Part shown: positions 52,188 to 60,072 of the stretch, one piece after another
Numbering within the stretch: the first letter of the stretch is position 1
How the letters are laid out: every line of letters starts with the position of its first letter
Source: Mucilaginibacter sp.
GTDB lineage: Bacteria; Bacteroidota; Bacteroidia; Sphingobacteriales; Sphingobacteriaceae
Direction of reading: 5' to 3'
Assembly: GCA_030445275.1 (NCBI GenBank)
Contig: JAUCSE010000082.1
Coordinates: 62,001-126,000 of the forward strand
Length of the DNA stretch: 64,000 nucleotides
Position numbers and translations under genes: made by a program
Notes under the pieces: generated by a model
What the model was told of the DNA's origin: nothing
Seen by the model: only the letters and a program-made list of their open reading frames with translations
The model's database searches: none

Positions 52188-53760
52188 AATATCTTGCTGA
52201 CAGTTCTTTTGCCACTGTTTCCAGTACGCCTGTTATCTGGTCGTCAAATTTACCTGCTTTAAGGGCAGCTAAAATTTCTGGGTGACGAGCCTCTAACTGG
52301 TCCGTAAACTCTACTTCAAACTTCCTTACGTCTTTTACAGGCACACTACGCATCAGGTTTTTAGTACCTAAGTAAATAATGGCTACTTGTTTTTCAACAG
52401 TTACAGGTGAGTATTGGCCTTGTTTCAGGATCTCTACGTTACGGATACCTTTATCTAATACGTTTTTGGTTGAAGCGTCAAGGTCTGATCCGAATTTAGA
52501 GAAAGCCTCTAACTCACGGAACTGAGCCTGATCTAATTTCAACGTACCTGCTACCTTTTTCATTGATTTGATCTGCGCGTTACCACCCACACGTGATACC
52601 GAAATACCAACGTTAATGGCCGGACGAACACCCGCGTTAAACAGGTTTGATTCCAGGAATATCTGACCATCAGTAATAGAGATTACGTTGGTTGGGATAT
52701 AAGCAGATACGTCACCAGCTTGTGTTTCGATGATAGGCAAAGCAGTTAATGAACCACCACCTTTCACGATACCTTTGATAGACTCAGGAAGGTCATTCAT
52801 TGCTTGCGCTATTGAATCATTGGCGTTGATCTTAGCAGCACGCTCTAATAAACGGCTGTGCAGATAAAACACGTCACCAGGATAAGCCTCACGGCCCGGT
52901 GGACGACGTAATAACAATGACACCTCGCGGTAAGCTACCGCTTGTTTTGACAAATCATCATAAATGATCAATGCCGGGCGACCAGTATCACGGAAATACT
53001 CGCCGATAGCGGCACCCGCAAACGGAGCAAAGAACTGCATAGTAGCAGAGTCTGATGCGTTTGCAGCTACAATGATTGAATATGGCATAGCGCCATTTTC
53101 TTCTAGTGTACGTACAATGTTAGCCACTGTACTTGCTTTTTGACCGCAAGCAACATATATACAGATAACCGGTTTACCGGCATCATAAAATTCTTTTTGG
53201 TTGATGATGGTATCAATACAAACGGCAGTTTTACCTGTCTGACGGTCACCAATTACCAGCTCACGTTGTCCGCGGCCAATAGGGATCATCGCATCAATAG
53301 CTTTAATACCAGTTTGTAATGGCTCAGTTACCGGCTGACGATAGATAACGCCTGGCGCTTTACGCTCCAAAGGCATTTCATAAGTTGTGCCAGTGATAGG
53401 GCCTTTACCATCAATTGGGTTACCCAAAGTATCAACAACACGGCCAAGCATACCTTCGCCAACATTGATTGATGCAATACGGTTGGTACGTTTTACAGTG
53501 TCACCTTCCTTAATATCGTCAGATTTACCCAACAATACCACACCCACGTTATCTTCTTCAAGGTTAAGAACGATACCTTGCAATCCTGTGCCAAATTCTA
53601 CAAGCTCACCTGATTGTACTTTTGTTAATCCATAAACGCGTGCAATACCATCACCCACCTGGAGTACAGTACCCACTTCTTCTAATTCAGATTCTGACTT
53701 GAAGCCTGCCAATTGCTGACGCAAAATTGCAGATACTTCGTCTGGTCTTACCTCTACCAT
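52186..53760 (-). CDS. atpA: F-type ATPase alpha subunit
   Basis: The non-catalytic nucleotide-binding subunit of the F1 head. It has 524 residues. Visible: N-terminal barrel EVGTVLQVGDGIARVYGLTKVQSGELVEF, P-loop GDRQTGKTAVCIDTIINQ, PALIIYDDLSKQAVAYREVSLLLRRPPGREAYPGDVFYLHSRLLERAAK, the arginine-finger region SISVSRVGGNAQIKSMKKVAGTLKLD, and a regular C-terminal helical domain. Start ATG at 53760. It is 36 bases from atpH upstream; the downstream gap to atpG is 129 bases with a repeat. Confidence 0.98.
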   Translation of the reverse strand: MVEVRPDEVSAILRQQLAGFKSESELEEVGTVLQVGDGIARVYGLTKVQSGELVEFGTGLQGIVLNLEEDNVGVVLLGKSDDIKEGDTVKRTNRIASINVGEGMLGRVVDTLGNPIDGKGPITGTTYEMPLERKAPGVIYRQPVTEPLQTGIKAIDAMIPIGRGQRELVIGDRQTGKTAVCIDTIINQKEFYDAGKPVICIYVACGQKASTVANIVRTLEENGAMPYSIIVAANASDSATMQFFAPFAGAAIGEYFRDTGRPALIIYDDLSKQAVAYREVSLLLRRPPGREAYPGDVFYLHSRLLERAAKINANDSIAQAMNDLPESIKGIVKGGGSLTALPIIETQAGDVSAYIPTNVISITDGQIFLESNLFNAGVRPAINVGISVSRVGGNAQIKSMKKVAGTLKLDQAQFRELEAFSKFGSDLDASTKNVLDKGIRNVEILKQGQYSPVTVEKQVAIIYLGTKNLMRSVPVKDVRKFEVEFTDQLEARHPEILAALKAGKFDDQITGVLETVAKELSARY

Positions 53761-53796
53761 TTTTAAATTTTATTTAGAGTTTTAGTGTTAATAATG

Positions 53797-54342
53797 TTAA
53801 ACCGCCTGTTCGGCAAATTCTTTCTTTAATTTTTTTAAGCTGGCCGCAATGCTGGTATCCACCTGCCTGTCGCCTACGGTTAGTACAAAACCACCAATTA
53901 ATTCCGGGTCAACCTTAGCTTCCAGTATTACTGTACCACCAACGGCCTTTTGTACTTCGGCTATGATCACTTTTTCATTAGCTGCAGATAATTCGGTAGC
54001 CGAAGTAACTTTTGCTTTGGTGATATGCCTTTTAATATTATACAGGTTAATATATTCGTAAGCCGTAGTATATAAAACCTCGCCACGGCCTTTGTTAACC
54101 ATCAGTTTAAAAAACGCGATAGTAGCCTTGTTCACCTTGTTTAAAAATACTTCATCAAGTATCTTTATTTTTTTGGTGTGAGCGATGATCGGGTTGCTTA
54201 AAACAGCTTTAAGCTCAGGGCTTGCCTTCAGGGTATGTAAAAAAAGATCCATATCACCTTTAATCACATCAACAATATCTTGTTCCTGTGCAAGGTCAAT
54301 AAGCGATTTGGCGTACCTGGATCCAACTGTTAATTCTGACAT
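53797..54342 (-). CDS. atpH: F-type ATPase delta subunit
   Basis: The stator (OSCP-like) subunit tying the peripheral stalk to the F1 head. It has 181 residues. The six-helix N-terminal domain begins MSELTVGSRYAKSLIDLAQEQ, which includes the family start motif, and the C-terminal part ends VDPELIGGFVLTVGDRQVDTSIAASLKKLKKEF, with the conserved VDPxLIGG signature. Start ATG at 54342. It lies between atpA and atpF, as in most operons. The 65 bases before it hold family E repeat words. Confidence 0.95.
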   Translation of the reverse strand: MSELTVGSRYAKSLIDLAQEQDIVDVIKGDMDLFLHTLKASPELKAVLSNPIIAHTKKIKILDEVFLNKVNKATIAFFKLMVNKGRGEVLYTTAYEYINLYNIKRHITKAKVTSATELSAANEKVIIAEVQKAVGGTVILEAKVDPELIGGFVLTVGDRQVDTSIAASLKKLKKEFAEQAV

Positions 54343-54346
54343 ATTT

Positions 54347-54410
54347 TTGAGTTGTGGGTTTTGAGTATTAAGTTTTGAGCTTTTAACTCAATACTCATCA
54401 CTGATAACTA
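54347..54410. repeat. Family E repeat between atpH and atpF
   Basis: TTGAGTTGTGGGTTTTGAGTA and TTAAGTTTTGAGC run into the inverse TTTTAACTCAATACTCATCA. This fills the whole atpF-atpH gap, making a potential stem. The words match the in-frame segment of leuS at 28367-28398. Confidence 0.6.
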
Positions 54411-54899
54411 TAATTTCACTTCCTTTAATAGCTGGCTAACCAGTTCATCCTGTTTCTGGTGATCTTCAAATTGCTTGCGTAATACTTTCTCGGCAATTTG
54501 TAATGACAGGGTTGCTACCTGGTTTTTAACATCAGCCATGGCAATTGATTTCTGATTGTTAATTTCAACACGCGCCAGCTCAATCATACGTGCACCTTCT
54601 TTGTGCGCCAATTCTTTAGCATCAGCTATCATTTGCTCCTTAACCTTGCGGCCTTCGGTAAGTATCTGATCACGCTCGGCACGGGCTAGTTTCAGTAATG
54701 ACTCATTTTCGTTAGTTAAACGGGCCATTTCGTCTTTGGCTGCTTCGGCTTTTGAAAGCGAATCTTCAATAAAGCGTTCACGCTCATTAAGTGCACCTAA
54801 GATGGGTTTCCAGGCAAATTTGCCCAATAAAAATAACAGTATCGCGAAGGATATTGTTGTCCAAACAACCAAACCAAGATCGGGTGTAACTAATTCCAT
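54408..54899 (-). CDS. atpF: F-type ATPase subunit b
   Basis: The peripheral stalk of the F-type ATPase. It has 163 residues: one N-terminal membrane helix (LVVWTTISFAILLFLLGKFAWKPI) followed by a long charged coiled-coil helix (residues about 35-163) typical of the dimeric b subunit. Start ATG at 54899 (MELVTPDLGLVVW). It follows atpE after a 110-base gap with a hairpin. Function comes from homology and operon position. No oddities are seen in the protein. Confidence 0.95.
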   Translation of the reverse strand: MELVTPDLGLVVWTTISFAILLFLLGKFAWKPILGALNERERFIEDSLSKAEAAKDEMARLTNENESLLKLARAERDQILTEGRKVKEQMIADAKELAHKEGARMIELARVEINNQKSIAMADVKNQVATLSLQIAEKVLRKQFEDHQKQDELVSQLLKEVKL

Positions 54900-54959
54900 A
54901 ATTCTATATAGATATTTACTTTATATGTTTATTCTTTTTTTTAACGTGATTAAAACAAG

Positions 54960-54980
54960 CCCGGAGCCAATCGCCCCGGG
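54960..54980 (-). terminator. Internal hairpin between atpE and atpF
   Basis: CCCGGGGC and GCTCCGGG pair (one G-U) around a 5-base loop on the minus strand, followed by TTGTTTT. A partial terminator or an mRNA-stabilising stem here would raise atpE expression over the rest of the operon. Confidence 0.6.
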
Positions 54981-55009
54981 TTGTTCTTTTTCGTTCGCTC
55001 TAATAAATA

Positions 55010-55261
55010 TTAGAGTAAAGCAACTACCACAGCAAACAAAGCAACACCTTCAACAAGGGCTGCAGCGATGATCATGTTAGTTTGAATTTTTGAAGCTGCT
55101 TCTGGTTGACGAGCGATACCTTCAACGGCTTTACCACCGATTTGACCGATACCAATACCAGCACCAATTACAGCTAAACCAGCACCAATTGCACCTAATT
55201 TTGAAAGACTAACAACACCTGTTGCAGCAGCTTGTGCAATAATTCCGATCATTCCAATCAT
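55010..55261 (-). CDS. atpE: F-type ATPase subunit c
   Basis: The proteolipid that forms the membrane rotor ring. It has 83 residues, two transmembrane helices and a polar loop. First helix with GAGLAVIGAGIGIGQIG, loop GKAVEGIARQPEAASKIQ with the conserved RQPE, second helix with MIIAAALVEGVALFAVVVALL carrying the ion-binding glutamate in ALVEGVAL. The residue after that Glu is Gly rather than the Ser-Thr of Na+ rings, so proton use is more likely. This is inference, because Q is present in the first helix. A strong hairpin follows in the mRNA. Confidence 0.96.
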   Translation of the reverse strand: MIGMIGIIAQAAATGVVSLSKLGAIGAGLAVIGAGIGIGQIGGKAVEGIARQPEAASKIQTNMIIAAALVEGVALFAVVVALL

Positions 55262-55305
55262 TGTTTGATAATTTAACGTGTATATATAATTATAATTAAT
55301 TCAGA

Positions 55306-56385
55306 TTAATGATGATGCTCTTCAACAGCCATCCCGATAAACAGGGAGGTAAGCATCGTAAAAATAAAGGCCTGTAAAAACGCCACCAATAACTCGATAC
55401 AATCCATAAACACTACGAACGGAACAGATACTGTTGACATCCACGCAGTTTTAAAGATAAATATCAATGATATTAAGCTCAGTACGATAATGTGCCCTGC
55501 GGTAATGTTTGCAAACAAACGGATCATTAACGCGAAAGGCTTCGATATAATACCGATAATCTCAACCGGAACCATGATAGGATATAACCACAATGGGATA
55601 TCCGGTGTAAAAATGTGTTTCCAGTAGTATTTATTACCGCTAAAGTTTATAACGATCAGTACAATAAAAGACAGCACTAAGGTTACCGCAATATTACCGG
55701 TAAGATTAAAGCCTCCCGGAAAAAACGGAACCAAACCTAAAAGGTTGTTGATCAATATAAAAAAGAAGATAGTTAATAACAAAGGCATGTATTTAGCATA
55801 CTTTGAACCAATATTTGGTATAGCCACATCGTCCCTTACAAAAAGAATAACCGGTTCCAGCCATGATTGTAAACCTTTTGGCGCTTTGCCAGCGCGTTTT
55901 TTGTAAGATGAGGTAATACTGAAAAATACAATCAATAATATAATCATACCCATCCACATACTGGCTACGTTACGGGTTATTGAAAAATCATATATTTTGG
56001 CATCCTTATTTACTTCACCAGCTTCATTAACCGCTACTACTTTTTTATTTTCAAGTTTGTAGCTGTAATGTTCGCCTTTATAAATTGGCGCTTCATGGCC
56101 TTCTTCATGATGCAGACCTAATTTCTCTGATGAGAATATCTCCAGTCCTTTATCAGTATAAAGGATAACAGGCAATGGAATTGCAGTTTTTCCGAATACG
56201 TGCAAAGCGTGCGAATCGCCAATATGTTCAAATACGACCTCTTTAGGATCAAATGGCTTTTCACTGCCTTCAGCAGCTTTTTCTTGCGAAAAAGATAATG
56301 TTGGCTTAACACAGAAAAGCAAAAAAAGCGCGGAAATCAGTAAGGGCTTAAATATTTTTGAGTTCAAAATCGAGCTGTTAATCAT
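55306..56385 (-). CDS. atpB: F-type ATPase subunit a
   Basis: The membrane stator that carries protons to the c-ring. It has 359 residues, long for the family because of an extra N-terminal part (about residues 1-130). That part holds a signal-like stretch (LLISALFLLFCVKPTLS) and an Asp/Glu/His-rich domain with FEHIGDSHALHVFG and a beta-rich segment. This extension is seen in Bacteroidota atpB proteins. The core has LIRLFANITAGH with the essential arginine, and ends LLVAFLQAFIFTMLTSLFIGMAVEEHHH. Start ATG at 56385. It lies 14 bases downstream of the AtpI-like gene stop. Confidence 0.95.
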   Translation of the reverse strand: MINSSILNSKIFKPLLISALFLLFCVKPTLSFSQEKAAEGSEKPFDPKEVVFEHIGDSHALHVFGKTAIPLPVILYTDKGLEIFSSEKLGLHHEEGHEAPIYKGEHYSYKLENKKVVAVNEAGEVNKDAKIYDFSITRNVASMWMGMIILLIVFFSITSSYKKRAGKAPKGLQSWLEPVILFVRDDVAIPNIGSKYAKYMPLLLTIFFFILINNLLGLVPFFPGGFNLTGNIAVTLVLSFIVLIVINFSGNKYYWKHIFTPDIPLWLYPIMVPVEIIGIISKPFALMIRLFANITAGHIIVLSLISLIFIFKTAWMSTVSVPFVVFMDCIELLVAFLQAFIFTMLTSLFIGMAVEEHHH

Positions 56386-56399
56386 CTAGATGAAGTTTT

Positions 56400-56786
56400 C
56401 TACCTTATTTTTTGGTTGCGCAAGTTACGTAACAAACCATAAATTTCAAAGGCCATATTTAAGAAATATATATAAAAAAAATCGACCACAAAAACATACC
56501 TGTTTACCTTGTTTTTTAAAAGAAAAATTAGCGCGAAAAACATACAGGCCAATAGCTTAGCTGTAGTAGCGGCCAAAAATGCCTGGGCATACATTTCTTT
56601 GTTAATTTTAGCCACCATCAGGATAGCAATTACCGTTAAAAAAGTAAGTCCCGAAAGGAAAAAAAAAAGCAGCCAGAACCTGGGGGTTATTAAATTGGTA
56701 TGCCCGGTATAAATTAGCAGCAATGGAGGTATCGCTATAATAATAATAAACAATAAATAGGATAATACGGTAGGTAGTAATTTCAA
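56400..56786 (-). CDS. AtpI-like membrane protein of the atp operon (unidentified)
   Basis: A polytopic protein of four hydrophobic segments. I take TTG at 56786 as the start (MKLLPTVLSYLLFIIII, 128 residues), because the TTG overlaps the stop codon of the upstream gene (TTGA). The longer frame to 56858 would run back inside that gene. The position between AtpZ and atpB is where an assembly or accessory gene is found in Bacteroidota. I do not recognise a conserved motif, so the role in F0 assembly is inferred from position only. Confidence 0.65.
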   Translation of the reverse strand: MKLLPTVLSYLLFIIIIAIPPLLLIYTGHTNLITPRFWLLFFFLSGLTFLTVIAILMVAKINKEMYAQAFLAATTAKLLACMFFALIFLLKNKVNRYVFVVDFFYIYFLNMAFEIYGLLRNLRNQKIR

Positions 56787-57013
56787 CTTTTTACAGATCT
56801 GATAATAATATACAATGCAATAAACACGCCGATGAGCGATAACGCCGCTGTTACCCATTTTACGCGATGGCCGGCAGCCTCATCAATTTTATAACCGGCA
56901 AAAGCAAACAAACCTATAACAGCGATCATTTGGAAAGCTATACCGCCAAATTTAGCAATACTGTTTGCCTCTCCCTCATTTTCGCTATCGTTCTGTTGTT
57001 CATTTTTAGACAT
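56783..57013 (-). CDS. AtpZ/AtpI-family protein of the ATP synthase operon
   Basis: A small 76-residue protein with two membrane helices (AKFGGIAFQMIAVIGLFAFAGYKIDE and WVTAALSLIGVFIALYIIIRSV) after an acidic, Asn-rich N terminus (MSKNEQQNDSENEGEANS). Such proteins head many ATP synthase operons and assist c-ring assembly or ion supply. Start placed at ATG 57013; the TTG two codons upstream is an alternative. A TAAATTTG sequence at 57017-57024, very close to the start, would give a leaderless or near-leaderless message. It is divergent from porW. Confidence 0.8.
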   Translation of the reverse strand: MSKNEQQNDSENEGEANSIAKFGGIAFQMIAVIGLFAFAGYKIDEAAGHRVKWVTAALSLIGVFIALYIIIRSVKS

Positions 57014-57083
57014 GCGCAAATTTATTAAACCTATTGTATAATCTTTAGTATTTTAGCAATGCTTTTAAAACCAATAGCTTATT

Positions 57084-60071
57084 TTGAGGCAACTACCTAT
57101 ATCTACCACGCATAAAAGCAGTAAATTTTTACTGTTTATACTTATTATTATTGTTGCAGGATGCTCGCTTGAAAAAAAAAGCGGCTTAAACCGTTCCATG
57201 CAAAACCTTACTGCGCATTACAATATTCTGTTCAATGCCAACGAATTGTTACGTATTAAGCAGGAAGGTTATGCCGCATCATTCCCTGACTCTTATACCG
57301 AACTACTAAACGTTTACCCTGATACCTCATCGCAAAGTGGTTCGCCTGATAAAGACTTGGAACTGGCCATTACCAAGGCCAATAAAATTGTTAACATCAA
57401 GGAGCAAAGCCATTACATTGGCGATGCCTACCTGGTTATGGGTAAGGCGCGGTTCCTGGAGGGTAGTTATTTTGATGCGGTAGAATATTTTAGCTACGTG
57501 ATACGATCTTTTGGTGATAAAAAAAACCTGGCCCAGGAAGCCCTGATCTGGAAAGGGCGGTCTCTTTTATATCTGAATGACCTACCGCAGGCCGAACCAG
57601 TTATTGACTCGGCCATACAAAATCTCGATCCTAAAAAACCTAAAAAAGGCTTTGCTGCCGATGTTTATGCTACACAGCTGCAATACAACATCAAAATGCA
57701 GAATTATGCCGAAGCCGAAGAGGATGCCAAGCATGCCATTCAATATTGTAGTGTACAAAGACTAAAGCTGCGCTGGATATTTATTTTGGCCCAGCTACAG
57801 GAACTTAATTTAAAACCTGCCGATGCATATGACAGTTACACACGCATTGTTCAAAGCAATGCATCGTTCGAAATGGCTTTCAATGCTAATTTGAACCGCA
57901 TACGCTTACTGGATAACCGCAACGGTATCAAAATAAGCAAGATTGATCAGCTTCGTAAATTATTAAAGAACCACGATAACTTTGACTTTAACGATCAGAT
58001 ATATTACCAGATAGCCGGACAGTATTTCGCCGCCGGTGATATTGAAAATGCAATAAAGAATTATAAGCTATCGGTACGCCACAGCACCAAGAACCAAAAT
58101 CAGAAAGGTGTATCATATTTGCGTATTGCCGATATTGACTTTAAGAACAAGGCAGATTATGCGGGTGCTAAGTTATATTACGACAGTACCCTAACTTACT
58201 TATCGCCCAGCTACCCTGGTTATGCCCTTATCCTAAAAAAGAGCAATAACCTGCAGACATTAACTGATTTGCTCCAAACTATAACCCGCGAAGATACCTT
58301 ACAAATGCTGGCAGCCCTTGACGAGAAAACCCGCCTCAAGAGAATTGATGCCATGGTTGAGCGTAAACAAGCCCAGGAAAAAGCCGCAGCCGATGCAGCG
58401 GCAGCCGAAGCGGCAGCGGCCGTAAACGCCGGCGATCCGTTCAGCAACGGCTATTCTTCAAATAATCTGAACGGACAGCTACTACCAAACGGACAAAATA
58501 GTCAAAACGGGCAGAACGGTCAAAATAGCCAGAACAATGTGAGTTCATTTTATTTTTATAACAATACTGCGGTAAGTCAGGGATTTACCTCCTTTAAACG
58601 TCAGTGGGGCAACCGTAAACTGGAAGATAACTGGCGGCGCAGCAAACGCTCCAACAATGGCATGCCGGCCAATGTTGGTTTACTGGGATCAAATGCAGCC
58701 ACGGACAAACTTGGCAATCAGGCCGGCAAACCCGGAGATATTGGGAATGACGACTATAAACACCAGCTAATCCGCGATTTGCCACTTACACCCGATTTGA
58801 TTAGGCAATCAAACATCCGCATTTATAACGCCTATCTTGATCTGGGTAACCTGTATCGCGATGTGCTGGAAGATAAAAAGGAGGCCATAGCTACTTTTGA
58901 GAAACTGCTTGTCCGTTTCCCTGACAATCCGGATAAACCTGCTATATATTATAACCTGTACCGGCTTTATACTGATATTGATGCTACGAAATCTGAAATG
59001 TATAAGGATAAAATACTGAAAGAATACCCACAAACGGCATTTGCTAAAATAATTCTTGATCCTGAATACAGCAAAAAACTAAATGATGCCAATGCCGGGT
59101 TCAACGTATTTTATAACCAGATATATGACCTTTATGAGCAAAAGCAATATGCCCAGGTTATCAGCAGCGCCGATGATCTGTTAAAGAGGTATCCTGACAA
59201 CCGTTTTTCGGCTCAGTTATATTATTTAAAGGCCATTGCTGCTGGTCACCAGGAAAAACTACCTCCATTTATAGTAGATATGCAGCAGATACTGGATAAA
59301 TACCCCGACGATCAATTAGTATCCCCATTAGCTTCCCAGCACCTTGCTTATATTGAAGCCAACAAAACCGAGGTAGCTGCCAGGCCCGTAGTATTAACTG
59401 ATGAGGATCCTAATGAAATACCGTTTACACCACCAGTTGCCTATCAAAAGCAAACGGAGTACCGGAAAACGTATATCCCATCGCCACAGCAACCGGAGGA
59501 GTACAGGCACCCGGTGAGCGCACCTTTAAATAATTTATCATCCACAACCGCAAAGATTAACTCGCAGCTTAACACAAAACAGGATAAACTGGTTGATACA
59601 CACATACAGCTGCCCGCTTACCAGTTGCAGCAGGCAGCGCAAACAAACCAGCAGGACAGCGCCGCGGCTCCGGCTAAAATTGCTATTAATGATTTAAACA
59701 TAAGTTCCATATTTTCAAAGCGCGACAGCAGCAATTATTATTTTGCGATAAATGTTACCACGGGTACAACTAACCTGGCCTCTTCGCGTTTTGGTATAGG
59801 GCAATTTAACCGTATCCATTTTTGGGGTTATAACATCAAACACCAGGTAGTTAATGCGGGCCCTGATGACCAGATCATTTATATAGGCAAATTTTACAGC
59901 TTGAGCGATGCAAAGAAATATGCGAAAAGTATTGTTCCGCTGTTGCCTGATATTATGAAGATACCAAAGGATAAATACAGTTTTTTTATCATTACAAAGG
60001 AAAATCTGGATAAATTAGCCGATCAAAAAACAGTGGATAGTTATATTAACTATTTCCAGAAAAATTATTGA
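57084..60071 (+). CDS. porW: TPR lipoprotein of the type IX secretion/gliding system (PorW/SprE-like)
   Basis: A 995-residue outer-membrane-directed lipoprotein needed in related species for type IX secretion and gliding. The N terminus has a lipobox (IIIVAGC, Cys near residue 27), then many TPR units (for example HYIGDAYLVMGKARFLEGSYFDAVEYFSYVIRSFGDKKNLAQEALIWKGRSLLYL). The start is a TTG at 57084; the nearest ATG is out of frame. A low-complexity stretch near residue 465 is rich in Asn, Gly and Gln (GQNSQNGQNGQNSQNN) after an Ala-rich segment. The C terminus is a separate Glu/Lys-rich domain. The penicillin-binding protein starts one base after its stop. Confidence 0.88.
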   Translation: MRQLPISTTHKSSKFLLFILIIIVAGCSLEKKSGLNRSMQNLTAHYNILFNANELLRIKQEGYAASFPDSYTELLNVYPDTSSQSGSPDKDLELAITKANKIVNIKEQSHYIGDAYLVMGKARFLEGSYFDAVEYFSYVIRSFGDKKNLAQEALIWKGRSLLYLNDLPQAEPVIDSAIQNLDPKKPKKGFAADVYATQLQYNIKMQNYAEAEEDAKHAIQYCSVQRLKLRWIFILAQLQELNLKPADAYDSYTRIVQSNASFEMAFNANLNRIRLLDNRNGIKISKIDQLRKLLKNHDNFDFNDQIYYQIAGQYFAAGDIENAIKNYKLSVRHSTKNQNQKGVSYLRIADIDFKNKADYAGAKLYYDSTLTYLSPSYPGYALILKKSNNLQTLTDLLQTITREDTLQMLAALDEKTRLKRIDAMVERKQAQEKAAADAAAAEAAAAVNAGDPFSNGYSSNNLNGQLLPNGQNSQNGQNGQNSQNNVSSFYFYNNTAVSQGFTSFKRQWGNRKLEDNWRRSKRSNNGMPANVGLLGSNAATDKLGNQAGKPGDIGNDDYKHQLIRDLPLTPDLIRQSNIRIYNAYLDLGNLYRDVLEDKKEAIATFEKLLVRFPDNPDKPAIYYNLYRLYTDIDATKSEMYKDKILKEYPQTAFAKIILDPEYSKKLNDANAGFNVFYNQIYDLYEQKQYAQVISSADDLLKRYPDNRFSAQLYYLKAIAAGHQEKLPPFIVDMQQILDKYPDDQLVSPLASQHLAYIEANKTEVAARPVVLTDEDPNEIPFTPPVAYQKQTEYRKTYIPSPQQPEEYRHPVSAPLNNLSSTTAKINSQLNTKQDKLVDTHIQLPAYQLQQAAQTNQQDSAAAPAKIAINDLNISSIFSKRDSSNYYFAINVTTGTTNLASSRFGIGQFNRIHFWGYNIKHQVVNAGPDDQIIYIGKFYSLSDAKKYAKSIVPLLPDIMKIPKDKYSFFIITKENLDKLADQKTVDSYINYFQKNY

Positions 60072-60072
60072 A

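Noticed and set aside
56400..56858. Longer start of the AtpI-like membrane protein
   Set aside because: It would run back inside the atpZ coding frame; a TTG overlapping the atpZ stop gives a sensible start.
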